DNA from: DAOUBP01 sp964513075
GTDB taxonomy: Bacteria; Chloroflexota; Anaerolineae; CG2-30-64-16
Length of the DNA stretch: 64,000 nucleotides
Assembly: GCA_964513075.1 (NCBI GenBank)
Contig: CAZELR010000008.1
Location: forward strand, 39,899-103,898
Reading direction: 5' to 3'
Shown: one piece after another, positions 49,953 to 58,440 of the stretch
Layout of the letters: every line of letters begins with the position of its first letter
Position numbering within the stretch: position 1 is the first letter of the stretch
Notes under the pieces: model-generated
The model's database searches: none
What the model saw: the letters and a program-made list of their open reading frames with translations, nothing else
Told to the model about the DNA's origin: nothing
Translations under genes and position numbers: made by a program

Positions 49953-52043
49953 ATGAAACGCCGGCTCGCCGTTCTCAAGCCAACCATCGAGATGGCCGCG
50001 CAGGTCATCCTGCTCGCGTCGCTGGCGGCCGCGCTCGCGCTCTTTGCACTCCACGCCACCCAGGCTGCGCGCTTCCGCTACCCGCTGGACTACGGCGAGG
50101 CGCCGCTGGTGGATCAAGCGCTGCGGCTGGCGGCCGGCGAGACCATCTACCGGCCCGACCTGGCGGCCCCGCCCTACACCATCTCCAACTATCCGCCGGT
50201 CTATCCCCTTGCGCTGGCGCTGCCGGTGAAGCTCTTCGGCCCTTCCTTCGTTGCGGGACGGTTGATCTCGATCCTGTGCACCGTGCTGACGGCCCTGCTG
50301 CTGGGCGCCATCATCGGCCGGCTGTCGCGCGACCGCCTAGCCGCGGCGGTCTCCGGCCTACTCTTCCTGGCCTTCCCCTACGTCGTCGGCTGGTCGGGGC
50401 TGGCCCGGGTGGACATGCTGGCGCTGGCCCTGAGCATCGCGGGGCTCTATGTGCTGGTCCGTTGGCCCGCGATGCGGCGGGGGATCATCGGCGGCGGGCT
50501 GCTGCTCGTGGCTGCAATCTACACGCGGCAGTCCTATGCGCTGGCCGCGCCGCTGGCGGGGTTCGTCTGGCTGTGGACGCAGGACCGGCGCCGCGCCCTG
50601 GGAACGGCGGCGCTGGTCGGGGGCCTGTCTCTGGGCCTCTTCCTCCTCCTGAACGCCCTCACCCGCGGCGGCTTCTTCTACAACATCGTCACCGCCAACG
50701 TCAACAAGTTCATGCCGGATAACCTGGAATACTGGTGGGGAAAGCTCAGAAGCGCCGCACCGATCCTGCTGCTTCTGGGCGGGCTGTATTTGTTTGCCCA
50801 GACCCTTGAGGTCTCGGAGACCTCAAGGGTCTTGCCTTCCTCAAGGGTCTCGCCTGCCTCAAGGGCTTGGCCGCTCGCCGCCCCCTACCTGATCGGCGCG
50901 GCGCTCTCGGCGCTCACCATCGGCAAGATCGGTTCCAACATGAACTACCTGCTGGAGCTCTGCGCCGCGCTCAGCCTGGCGGCAGGCGCCTGGGTGGCCT
51001 GGAGCCGCGGGCGTCCCTGGCTGCGTTCCAGCCTGCTGCTCCTCCTGGCGCTGCAAGCCTGGCTGCTGATGCAAACCTCGCAGCGCGATCCGGTCGCAGA
51101 TCTGAAAGGACGCCTCGCTCAACCCCAGAGCGCCTTCACCGAGCTCGAACAGATCGTCGCAGACGCCGAGGGCCCTGTCCTGGCCGATGAGTTCATGGGC
51201 CTGCTGACACTGCAAGATAAGCGGCTCGCTATCCAGCCCTTCGAGGTCACCCAGTTGGCCGCCGCCGGCCTGTGGGACCAGTCGCCCCTGCTGGCAAGCA
51301 TCCGCAGCCAGGAATTCCCGGCGATCTTCATCCACCACTTCAGGGGCTATCCCGTCTATGAGGAGCGCTGGACAAAGGAGATGCTGGGGGCGATCATGGA
51401 TCAGTACGAGCCGGCTGCTTTTCTGGCCGATACGATCGTCTATCGTCCCCGCAATCCCGGAGCAGGTCAGCCGGGCGATCTCGTCGTCTGCCCTGAGGCC
51501 CCCTGGCGCCTGCCCACCCGGAGCGAGCTGGGCGCGTGGTGGGAGGACCGCCGTCTTATCTTGATGGGAGAGGGGTACGAGGGCGACGCACCGGTCTACG
51601 CCGTGGCGGACGGCCTGCTGTCGCGCCCGGCCGGGCGGCATGATGCCGTCGCCATCCGACACGACGACCCGCTGCGGCCCGGCCGGAAGGTGTGGACCCT
51701 CTACGAGGGGATGACCGGCATCTGGGGCCGCCGGTCGCTCGTCGCGTCTCGTTTTGCGCCGGGGAGCACAGGCGTTCCGGTCAAAGGCGGGGATCTGCTC
51801 GGCTACCAGGGCCAATTCGCCGCGCGCATGGGGACGCCCTATTGGGTGCACCTGGAGTTCGCCGTCGTGCCGGCGGAGACGGATGGAACGCTCCCGGCCG
51901 GGTGGGTCGATTCATGGTCTGAGGAACGGCCGGACGCGGGGGAGGCCGGCCAGGTGCAGCTTCTGGATCCGTCACCATATCTGGGTATCTTCGGCAGCGC
52001 TGTCACGGGCGAACCCGTCTGGATGCCGCTGCGCTGCCGGTAA
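49953..52043 (+). CDS. GT-C-like membrane glycosyltransferase with C-terminal LytM-like domain
   Basis: 696 residues from ATG 49953; no ribosome site. About ten membrane helices lie in residues 10-390. The first outside loop has DYGEAPLVDQALRLAAGE and ISNYPPVYPLALALPVKLFG, as in GT39/ArnT-like transferases that use lipid-linked sugars. Residues 283-306 (LEVSETSRVLPSSRVSPASR) come from an inserted palindromic repeat between helices. The C-terminal 130 residues (APVYAVADGLL..., GDLLGYQGQFAARMGTPYWV, HLEFAVVPAE) resemble an M23/LytM duplicated hybrid fold. The zinc-binding HxH is only HLE, so peptidase activity is unlikely. Substrate unknown. Confidence 0.72.
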   Translation: MKRRLAVLKPTIEMAAQVILLASLAAALALFALHATQAARFRYPLDYGEAPLVDQALRLAAGETIYRPDLAAPPYTISNYPPVYPLALALPVKLFGPSFVAGRLISILCTVLTALLLGAIIGRLSRDRLAAAVSGLLFLAFPYVVGWSGLARVDMLALALSIAGLYVLVRWPAMRRGIIGGGLLLVAAIYTRQSYALAAPLAGFVWLWTQDRRRALGTAALVGGLSLGLFLLLNALTRGGFFYNIVTANVNKFMPDNLEYWWGKLRSAAPILLLLGGLYLFAQTLEVSETSRVLPSSRVSPASRAWPLAAPYLIGAALSALTIGKIGSNMNYLLELCAALSLAAGAWVAWSRGRPWLRSSLLLLLALQAWLLMQTSQRDPVADLKGRLAQPQSAFTELEQIVADAEGPVLADEFMGLLTLQDKRLAIQPFEVTQLAAAGLWDQSPLLASIRSQEFPAIFIHHFRGYPVYEERWTKEMLGAIMDQYEPAAFLADTIVYRPRNPGAGQPGDLVVCPEAPWRLPTRSELGAWWEDRRLILMGEGYEGDAPVYAVADGLLSRPAGRHDAVAIRHDDPLRPGRKVWTLYEGMTGIWGRRSLVASRFAPGSTGVPVKGGDLLGYQGQFAARMGTPYWVHLEFAVVPAETDGTLPAGWVDSWSEERPDAGEAGQVQLLDPSPYLGIFGSAVTGEPVWMPLRCR
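50801..50831. repeat. Palindrome inside the glycosyltransferase gene
   Basis: GACCCTTGAGGTCT-CGG-AGACCTCAAGGGTC: 14-bp arms and a CGG loop. The TCTCGGAGA centre is the same as in family A. It is followed by two more CCTCAAGGG copies to 50871. Confidence 0.85.
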
Positions 52044-52050
52044 GGAACGC

Positions 52051-53469
52051 CTAAATCAGCGCCTCACCCCGCCGCAGCAAAGCGACATGATCGGCCGGCG
52101 GCTGGGCGGATGCGATGGCTTGCGCGGTCATCCGCCGCAAGCGGGCCGTCGCGTCAGGCGACCCGGCTGCCTGCCATCGCTCCAGCCCCCAATGCGGGAA
52201 GAGGCGGCTGTCGTGGTAGGCGGTGCGCAGGCCGGCCAGGGTGGCGGGGGCCAGCAGAAAGCTGCCGCCCGGCCCGGCGTCCGCGATCTCGTCCAGGCCG
52301 GCGGCTGAGTCGTCCAGGCTGAAGCCGCGCGCAAAGGCGCGCGCTTGCTCGATGATTTCGTGCGCATAAAGGGCGGTGGCCGGCGAAAAGACCTTGGAGC
52401 CCAGGTTGCCGCCCACAAACGGCGCGAGTCCTGCCCCGCCCACGCACGCGCTCAGGTGATTCAGCCACAACGCGGCGGCCGCGCTCAGATCCGGTCCCCA
52501 CCCATTGCCCGAGCCCGACGTTCCTGCATGCGGCAGGCCGTAACCCGCCAGCATCTCCGCGCACGCCAGGTTCAGCAGCAGCGAGCGCGGGTCGTAGAAG
52601 TCGACCAGCGTCCGCATGTCGAAGTAGGCCGGCAGGCTACCCAGGATCACCGGCGCGCCGGGCCGCGCGGCCTGGCACAGCACCAGCCCGGCCAGCAGCT
52701 CAGCATTCAGAAGCGCCAGCGCACCGGACGGCGTGATCGGCATCGACAGGCCGGCCATGCCATAGTTGGAGTAAATCACCGGCAAGCCGCGCGCCACTGC
52801 GTCCAGCGCTTTATCGGCCGCGTCCGCACTCAACACCAGCGGGGTGACGGGATTCACGTAGGGCAGCACGAACGGCCGCGCGGCGAGGTCACCGCACAAC
52901 GTTTCCAGTAAGTCCAGGCAGGGGCCGAACTGCGCGGGATCGGACGCCAGCAGCACGAGCGGCTTGGTCGTGTTGGCAACCATCTCGAGGGTGGCCAACA
53001 GATCGGCACGCTCGACCGGGACGTCGTGCAGCACGCCGACGGTGGAGATCACATCGTAGCCCGGCAGCGCGTCTCCCAGGCGGACTGCCTCGGCCATGTG
53101 ACGACGGGCGAAGGGGACGACTGCGCCGCTGACCGGCTCCTCATAGTAGAGGTTGGTGACGCCGATGCCGAAACGCGCACTGCCGTCGCCCAGGCAGAAA
53201 GCGAGCTGGCCGCGGCGGTCGAAGACCTCGACTACAGCAGGCGCAGTCCGAAGCGCGGCCTCTACCGCCTCGGCGGCAAACAAGGCGCGGTCCTCCGCAG
53301 GGAACGTGATCCCGGTTACTCCTGCCAGAACGCCGCGCGCGCGGGGCGAATCAACCCGCACGCCGGTCTCGGCTAAGATGCGCAGCGAGCGGGCGTGCAC
53401 CATTGCCCGCTGTTGGTCCGAGAGCAGGCGCATGTGCGGTACGGCGAAAGTGGAGGTAGGTGTGGTCAT
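52051..53469 (-). CDS. MttB-family (trimethylamine methyltransferase-like) protein, no pyrrolysine
   Basis: 472 residues from ATG 53469; a GTG at 53496 is the alternative. RILAETGVRVDSPRARGVL at the start, LGDGSARFGIGVTNLYYEEP and VNPVTPLVLSADAADKALDA are typical of the MttB family. There is no in-frame amber codon, so this is a non-pyrrolysine member, like MtgB and other quaternary-amine demethylases that hand a methyl group to a corrinoid protein. No corrinoid protein gene is in the window. Last gene of the leftward 52-58 kb group; a 212-nt repeat-containing gap separates it from the oxoamine synthase gene. Confidence 0.8.
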   Translation of the reverse strand: MTTPTSTFAVPHMRLLSDQQRAMVHARSLRILAETGVRVDSPRARGVLAGVTGITFPAEDRALFAAEAVEAALRTAPAVVEVFDRRGQLAFCLGDGSARFGIGVTNLYYEEPVSGAVVPFARRHMAEAVRLGDALPGYDVISTVGVLHDVPVERADLLATLEMVANTTKPLVLLASDPAQFGPCLDLLETLCGDLAARPFVLPYVNPVTPLVLSADAADKALDAVARGLPVIYSNYGMAGLSMPITPSGALALLNAELLAGLVLCQAARPGAPVILGSLPAYFDMRTLVDFYDPRSLLLNLACAEMLAGYGLPHAGTSGSGNGWGPDLSAAAALWLNHLSACVGGAGLAPFVGGNLGSKVFSPATALYAHEIIEQARAFARGFSLDDSAAGLDEIADAGPGGSFLLAPATLAGLRTAYHDSRLFPHWGLERWQAAGSPDATARLRRMTAQAIASAQPPADHVALLRRGEALI

Positions 53470-53499
53470 ATAGCACTCAGGTCCGAGTGAACGCACAAT

Positions 53500-53640
53500 C
53501 CGGAATCGAGCCTTCAGGCGGTCAAGGCGGGATAGGCGAGTGACCGGCTGATGGCGTGTGTGCCGCAGCCTCGATTCCGGGAAGTTGTGGACGGGGCAAG
53601 TGACCGGCTAAAGCCTCGATTCCAGACAGGTTGGCGGGGC
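53500..53640. repeat. Family D inverted element with an extra half copy
   Basis: CCGGAATCGAGCCTTCAGGC ... CAGCCTCGATTCCGG, then GACCGGCTAAAGCCTCGATT again. It is followed by AATCAGGTCAATCAGG (53649-53664), which is similar to a stretch inside the helicase-like gene. Confidence 0.75.
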
Positions 53641-53681
53641 ATTCTCAAAGAATCAGGTCAATCAGGCAAATCAGCGTCCCC

Positions 53682-54797
53682 TTAAAGCAGCCGGCCGATC
53701 TCCGCGGCCAGCCGGTCGATCTGCGCGGGGGTGTGCGTGGCAAAGATGGCAACCCGCAGCGCGCCGCCCACAGGGGTGCTACTGTAGCGGGTGACGTGCC
53801 CCACACAGATGTCTTGCTTGAAGAGCTCGGCCTGGAGGCGCGCCAGGTCGAGGCCTGGCCGCGCGCCCAGGCAGATGATCGGCACGGGCGTATCTGCTAA
53901 CTCCCATCCCAGGCCGGCCAGCAACCGCCGCGCGTGCGCCACGTTCTCCCAGAGCCGGTCGCGCAGCGGCGACGGGCCCGCGACGAGATCCAGCGAGCGC
54001 GCGGCCGCTGCGGCCGCGGGCAGCGGCGACGGGCTGGTGGCGCCGAAGGCGGCCGCGTCGCGACGCAGCCGCGCGATCAGCGCCGCGTCCCCCGCGATCA
54101 GCCCGCCGTGACAGCCGAGCGCCTTGCTCAACGTGTGCGCCGAATAGACGCGCACGCCCGCAATGTTGCGAAAACCCTGCGGGTCTTGCCCCTGCCAGTG
54201 CTCCACCGTGCCCCGTCCCTGCGCGCCCAGCACGCCGGTCGCGTGCGCATCGTCCAGCACCACGGTTGCGCCCGCGTACTCGCGCAGCACTGCGGCGTAG
54301 GCCGGGAGGGGTGCGATCTCGCCCGATATCGGGAACACGCCGTCGCTGATCACCAGCGGCCGCTCGCCGGGCTGGAGCTGGCCACGCACCTTTGCTGCCA
54401 GGTCGGCAGCATCCAGGTGGCGGAATGTGGTCACCGGCACGCCGGCGATCCGCGCGCCATCGCGCACGCTGTAATGCGCCGCGTCGTCGATGAAGATGCG
54501 CTCAGTGTCGCCATGCAGCCCCTGCAGCATGATGGTGTTTCCCATGTAGCCGGAGACGTAACACAGCGCGGCCGCGGTCCCGAAATAGCGCTCGGCTGCC
54601 GTTTCCAGGGCCGTGTACACCGGATGCTCGCCGTAGCCCCCGCGCGAGGTCCCTGTGCCCAAGCCATAGCGCTGCAGCGCGTCCATTGCAGCCCGGATCA
54701 GCTCCGGGTGATTCTGGAGTCCAAGGTACGAGCAGCCGGCAAAGTAGTCCCGCTCGCGGCCGTCAATGACGACGCGCGGGCCGACGGCGCTTTCCAT
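53682..54797 (-). CDS. Alpha-oxoamine synthase (AONS/KBL-like PLP enzyme)
   Basis: 371 residues. YFAGCSYLGLQNHPELI, GTGTSRGGYGEHPVYTALE and VLDDAHATGVLGAQGRG match the family; the Schiff-base lysine lies in YSAHTLSKALGCHGGLI. These enzymes join an acyl-CoA to an amino acid with loss of CO2 (biotin pathway AONS, threonine pathway KBL, others). No other biotin gene is here. It follows the NlpC/P60 gene by 23 nt, so the two form an operon. That points to an amino acid from murein peptides as possible substrate, but this is speculation. Confidence 0.85.
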   Translation of the reverse strand: MESAVGPRVVIDGRERDYFAGCSYLGLQNHPELIRAAMDALQRYGLGTGTSRGGYGEHPVYTALETAAERYFGTAAALCYVSGYMGNTIMLQGLHGDTERIFIDDAAHYSVRDGARIAGVPVTTFRHLDAADLAAKVRGQLQPGERPLVISDGVFPISGEIAPLPAYAAVLREYAGATVVLDDAHATGVLGAQGRGTVEHWQGQDPQGFRNIAGVRVYSAHTLSKALGCHGGLIAGDAALIARLRRDAAAFGATSPSPLPAAAAAARSLDLVAGPSPLRDRLWENVAHARRLLAGLGWELADTPVPIICLGARPGLDLARLQAELFKQDICVGHVTRYSSTPVGGALRVAIFATHTPAQIDRLAAEIGRLL

Positions 54798-54820
54798 TGT
54801 TTCGCACTCCTCGCGTTCTT

Positions 54821-55831
54821 TTATACGAACGACCGCGCACCCACGAAGCTCTCCCGCAGATGCTCGACCGCCTGCACGTCATCCTCGTAGACGCCGTTGC
54901 GCGAGCGGGATGAATGGATGATGCGCCAGCCGCCCGTACAGATGCCGACGTGGGTGATGCTCCGCCGCTCGCCCAGCTCGCCGAAGAAGAGCAGGTCGCC
55001 CGGCTCGCAGGGCGCCTCGACCGGCCGGCCCGCGTCGAACTGCATGTCGGCGTCGCGCGGCAGCGTCACGCCCGCCAGGCGATGCGTGAGCTGGGCCAGG
55101 CCGGAACAGTCGATGCCCAACGCCGAGCAGCCGCCCCAGAGGTAAGGGACGCCGGTGAAGCGGCGGGCATCGCTGATGATCTGGCGGCGGCGCGCGGCGG
55201 CATCCTGCGGCAGCGCGTCAAAGCTGCGCAGCGCCGCGGACGGCAGCCAGCCAGTGCAGCCTCCCGCCAGCGCCACGTGCGCCCATGCACCGTCGGCCCC
55301 GTCCACCGTCACCGCGGTGCCGCCGAGCACCCGGCTGACCAGGGCCGCCGACGCCGAGGGCGCCGCTCGCAGCAGGCTGACCGGCTCGCAGACCAGGTGG
55401 GTGGCCGCGACGCCGCTCGGCTCGCCCAGGTACAGGCGATACGCCCAGCCCAGGTAGCCGTCGACCTGGCGGACGAAGGCCCACCGGCCCTCCGCCAGCA
55501 ATTCCTCGACCGGCCAGCCGTTCAACAGTTGGCTGACCTGCTCCGCGAGAAAGGACGGCCCCGCATAGAGGCCCGTCAGGTTGGTTGCCACGACCAGCAG
55601 CGGCGTGTCCGGGCCGCGCAGCACCCGCACCGCCGACGCATCGAACGTGACGCCCGGCAGGCGAGCCGCGAGCGCGGCCAATACCGCACGCAAGGTGGCG
55701 GCATCGAGCACCGCGCCGGTCAACGTGCAGCGGCCGCCTTCCAGCCCGGCCTCCAACTTACAATAGTGCACCCGCGTATCCGAGTAGGGCTGCGCCGCTT
55801 CGCTCAGCGCGACACGAATTGTGTCCAACAT
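54821..55831 (-). CDS. NlpC/P60 endopeptidase with SH3-like domains (YkfC type)
   Basis: 336 residues without signal peptide. The N-terminal part (1-75) is unique. SH3-like domains follow (about 75-135 and 145-200), then the NlpC/P60 domain with C242 in GIDCSGLAQ, H294 in ITHVGIC and H306 in IIHSSRSRNGVY. The layout is that of Bacillus YkfC, a gamma-D-glutamyl-diamino-acid endopeptidase that acts in the cytoplasm on murein peptides after removal of L-Ala-bearing ends. The nearby dipeptide epimerase and M19 dipeptidase support this role. Start ATG 55831. Confidence 0.88.
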   Translation of the reverse strand: MLDTIRVALSEAAQPYSDTRVHYCKLEAGLEGGRCTLTGAVLDAATLRAVLAALAARLPGVTFDASAVRVLRGPDTPLLVVATNLTGLYAGPSFLAEQVSQLLNGWPVEELLAEGRWAFVRQVDGYLGWAYRLYLGEPSGVAATHLVCEPVSLLRAAPSASAALVSRVLGGTAVTVDGADGAWAHVALAGGCTGWLPSAALRSFDALPQDAAARRRQIISDARRFTGVPYLWGGCSALGIDCSGLAQLTHRLAGVTLPRDADMQFDAGRPVEAPCEPGDLLFFGELGERRSITHVGICTGGWRIIHSSRSRNGVYEDDVQAVEHLRESFVGARSFV

Positions 55832-55881
55832 GAGATCACCTCCGGAACGCTGGCTCGGTCAGAGACCGGCCAGAGCATAAA

Positions 55882-56004
55882 ACCGAGCGGAGCACCCTGA
55901 GCGGAGCACCGCAGTGCGCAGTCGAAGGGCGCGCAGCGGTCTTCTGCCCAAGGCCGCATCCTTCGACTGCGCCGGGGCCCCTACCCCGGCTCCGCTCAGG
56001 ATGC
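55882..56004. repeat. Inverted element, family C
   Basis: AACCGAGCGGAGCACCCTGA at the left and CCGCTCAGGATGCTTGC at the right, with GCGCAGTCGAAGGGCGCGCA and CATCCTTCGACTGCGC inside. A second copy is at 45438-45590. Confidence 0.75.
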
Positions 56005-56034
56005 TTGCTATTCTTCAGGACAAGCATCTCTCAG

Positions 56035-57096
56035 CTACCCCGGCAACACCTCACCGAACACCCGCGCCATGTTCCGCCAGCACACCTGCTCCACCTGCCG
56101 CTCGGTCAGGCCGGCCGCGGCGAGGGCATCGGCGATCAGCGGGTAACTCTGCACCCCCTCGATGCCGGCGGGCGTGAAGCTGATGCCATCCAGGTCGCCG
56201 CCCAGCCCCACGCATCCCTCCCCGCCGATGCGTATAGCGTGCTGCACGTGACGGACGATCCACTCCACGCCGGGCCGCGGGAGCGCAGTCAACTGTGGCC
56301 CGGCGACCTCGTCGTGGAATTTCTGGCGAGCCGCCCAGTCGAGCCCTTTCGCCGGGGCCAATAACTGCTCCGTGGCCGCCAGATAACCGGGGTCCAGGAA
56401 ATCGGGGGCCAGGTTGATCCCCATGACGCCGCCCTGGTCGGCCAGGGTCCGAATCTGTGCGTCGGTCAGGTTACGCCCCGAAGGGCAGACGCTGCGGCAG
56501 TTGGAGTGGCTGGCGATGAACGACTTGCGCGTCATGCCCGCCACCTGATCGAAGGCGGTATCCGACAGATGCGAGACATCCACCATCACGCCTAACGCCT
56601 CAGCGTGTTCGACCAGTTTCGCACCCTCGCTGCTCAGCCCGCCGCCTGAGCCGAAGGTCGTGCCGGAAAACGCGTTGTCGTCCCAGGCGAGGATCACCAG
56701 CCGCACGCCGAGATCGAAGAAGTGCGCCAGGTTGTCGGCCCGGTCCCCCAGCGGGTCAGCGCCCTCCAGGCCGATGAGCGCGGCGAGGTGCGCGCCGTCG
56801 TCCGGCCCCCGGACAGCCCGCGCCAGGTCCGCGGCGGTCCGCGCCACCTGCATGCGGCCCTCAGAGGCCGCGGCCCAGTCATGGATGGTCGCGATGGCTT
56901 GTTCGCCCATGGCACGCACGTCGCGGTCCGCGAAGTAGCGCTGGGAGGCAAAGACGGCGAACAGTTGAACGCGATGGCCCGCGGCCAGCAGGCGCGGCAG
57001 GTCGATATGCGCGCGTGCGTCTCCGGTCAAGAAGCCGAACGCGTCATCGTCGCGGGCATGCATGACGGTGTCACAGTGAGTATCGAAGAAACGCAT
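56035..57096 (-). CDS. Membrane dipeptidase (renal dipeptidase, M19)
   Basis: 353 residues. The binuclear zinc site is seen as DTHCDT (H7, D9), the bridging Glu in LIGLEGADP, DVSHLSD, ASHSNCRSVCP and GLGGDLDGISF, all family hallmarks. M19 enzymes cleave L-D and L-L dipeptides; in bacteria they often act on murein-derived dipeptides. No signal peptide, so cytoplasmic. Between the epimerase and NlpC/P60 genes, with repeats on both sides. Confidence 0.92.
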   Translation of the reverse strand: MRFFDTHCDTVMHARDDDAFGFLTGDARAHIDLPRLLAAGHRVQLFAVFASQRYFADRDVRAMGEQAIATIHDWAAASEGRMQVARTAADLARAVRGPDDGAHLAALIGLEGADPLGDRADNLAHFFDLGVRLVILAWDDNAFSGTTFGSGGGLSSEGAKLVEHAEALGVMVDVSHLSDTAFDQVAGMTRKSFIASHSNCRSVCPSGRNLTDAQIRTLADQGGVMGINLAPDFLDPGYLAATEQLLAPAKGLDWAARQKFHDEVAGPQLTALPRPGVEWIVRHVQHAIRIGGEGCVGLGGDLDGISFTPAGIEGVQSYPLIADALAAAGLTERQVEQVCWRNMARVFGEVLPG

Positions 57097-57127
57097 AAAA
57101 CCCCTCCAAGACTTCCTTCACCTGGAC

Positions 57128-57261
57128 TGTCACCCTGAGCGGGTTGGCAGCACAGCTCTAAAGACCACACAACGCCAGCGAAGGGTCTCGTTGGGCGCAC
57201 GAGATGCTTCGCTGGTCGTTAGCCGCCACGGACCTGGAGTCGTAGACCCGCTCAGCATGAC
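57128..57261. repeat. MITE-like inverted element, family B
   Basis: Starts TGTCACCCTGAGCGGGTTGG and ends ACCCGCTCAGCATGAC. The centre has CCAGCGAAGGGTCTCG and CGAGATGCTTCGCTGG as inverted halves. Second full copy besides 34514-34654. Confidence 0.8.
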
Positions 57262-57282
57262 TAACTCAAGCCACTGAGGCAC

Positions 57283-58323
57283 TCAAGATGCTCGTGTTTC
57301 CAGGCCAACACGTCGGACAGCGCCGATGCCGGGACGATCGGGGGGCAGGTGCAAGCTCCCGGATTCATCATACGCCACGCCGTCGAACGGGTCGTCGGAG
57401 ATCAGCAGCGGCGCGTCCAGGTCGAGCCAATCGGCCAGGCCGGCCAGGTGGGCCATGGCCGTCACACCCAGCGAGGTCTCGATCATGCAGCCCAGCATCA
57501 CCTGCATGCCCAACTCACGCGCCCGGCGGAGCATCACCAGCCCCGGTCCCAGGCCGCCGACCTTCTGCAGCTTGAGGTTGATGCCGGCCACACCGGCGGC
57601 GGCCAGCGCCTCCACATCCGCAAGCGTCCGCACCGACTCATCGGCCACCACGGGGAGAGGCGTGTGCGCCTGCACATAGCCCATGCCGGCGATGTCGTCC
57701 TTGGGCACAGGCTGTTCGATCAGCTCCAGGTCGAGGTGCTCGAACCGGCGGATGTGCGCGACCGCCTCTTCGGGCGACCAGCCGGCGTTGGCATCCACCC
57801 GCAAACGCACGTCGGGGCGCGCGGCTCGCACCGCCTCCAGGCGGGTCAGGTCGTCGTCCGAGCCCAGCTTGATCTTGAGGATGGGATAGGTGCACGCCTC
57901 GGCTGCCAGCCGGGCCATCACCTCAGGTTCGGCGATCGCGATGGTGAAGGAGGTGGGCAGGGCGCGGGGTTCGGGCAGGCCGAGCAGCCGCCAGAGCGGC
58001 AGGCCCTGCTGCCGCGCCAGCCGGTCGTGCAGCGCCAGGTCCACCGCACAACGGGCAGGCGCGGGCCCGTCCATGCCGACCCACGCTGCAATCTCGTCCA
58101 CCGTGGCAGGGAACGCGTCACTGGTCCGCGACAACCGCTCCCAAAACGCAATCATCGCCTCATCCGAGATGCCGTAATAGGGAGGAATAGCTGCCTCGCC
58201 CCAGCCGGCGTCACCGGCCAGCCGCAGCCAAAACGCCTGCCGCGTCTCGCTGACGCCATAGGATAACTTGAAGGGATTGCGCAGGTGCAGGGTTTGCGCG
58301 TGCCAGGTGAAGCATCGGGACAT
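57283..58323 (-). CDS. Dipeptide epimerase (L-Ala-D/L-Glu epimerase-like, enolase superfamily)
   Basis: 346 residues from ATG 58323, with AAGGAG about 8 nt upstream; the frame opens at 58374 without support. The muconate-lactonising subgroup features are visible: K150-x-K152 in ILKIKLG, metal ligands D177 (LRVDANAGW), E203 (LIEQPVP) and D228 (VVADESV), and the opposite lysine in INLKLQKVGG. It inverts the D-Glu centre of L-Ala-D-Glu so that normal dipeptidases can cleave it. Exact dipeptide preference cannot be read. First gene of the leftward recycling group, divergent from the M20 peptidase. Confidence 0.9.
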   Translation of the reverse strand: MSRCFTWHAQTLHLRNPFKLSYGVSETRQAFWLRLAGDAGWGEAAIPPYYGISDEAMIAFWERLSRTSDAFPATVDEIAAWVGMDGPAPARCAVDLALHDRLARQQGLPLWRLLGLPEPRALPTSFTIAIAEPEVMARLAAEACTYPILKIKLGSDDDLTRLEAVRAARPDVRLRVDANAGWSPEEAVAHIRRFEHLDLELIEQPVPKDDIAGMGYVQAHTPLPVVADESVRTLADVEALAAAGVAGINLKLQKVGGLGPGLVMLRRARELGMQVMLGCMIETSLGVTAMAHLAGLADWLDLDAPLLISDDPFDGVAYDESGSLHLPPDRPGIGAVRRVGLETRAS

Positions 58324-58344
58324 ACGGTTTCTCCTTCGCGCCGG

Positions 58345-58374
58345 ATGATAACACGAAACGGGCCACCTTGTCAC
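58345..58374 (-). promoter_or_regulatory. Promoter for the epimerase gene
   Basis: Minus strand GTGACA (58374-58369), 18-nt spacer ending in TGT, TATCAT (58350-58345). Its -35 overlaps the -35 of the opposite promoter. Confidence 0.5.
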
Positions 58375-58397
58375 ACATCCCCGCGCCGTGATACACT
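58368..58397 (+). promoter_or_regulatory. Promoter for the M20 peptidase gene
   Basis: TTGTCA (58368-58373), 18-nt spacer ending in TGA, TACACT (58392-58397). Confidence 0.5.
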
Positions 58398-58440
58398 GCC
58401 ACCCGTCAACTACAACGGAACCACCCTAAAGGACAACACT

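Noticed and set aside
52051..53469. Pyrrolysine-containing MttB
   Set aside because: No in-frame TAG interrupts the gene, so this is a non-pyrrolysine member.
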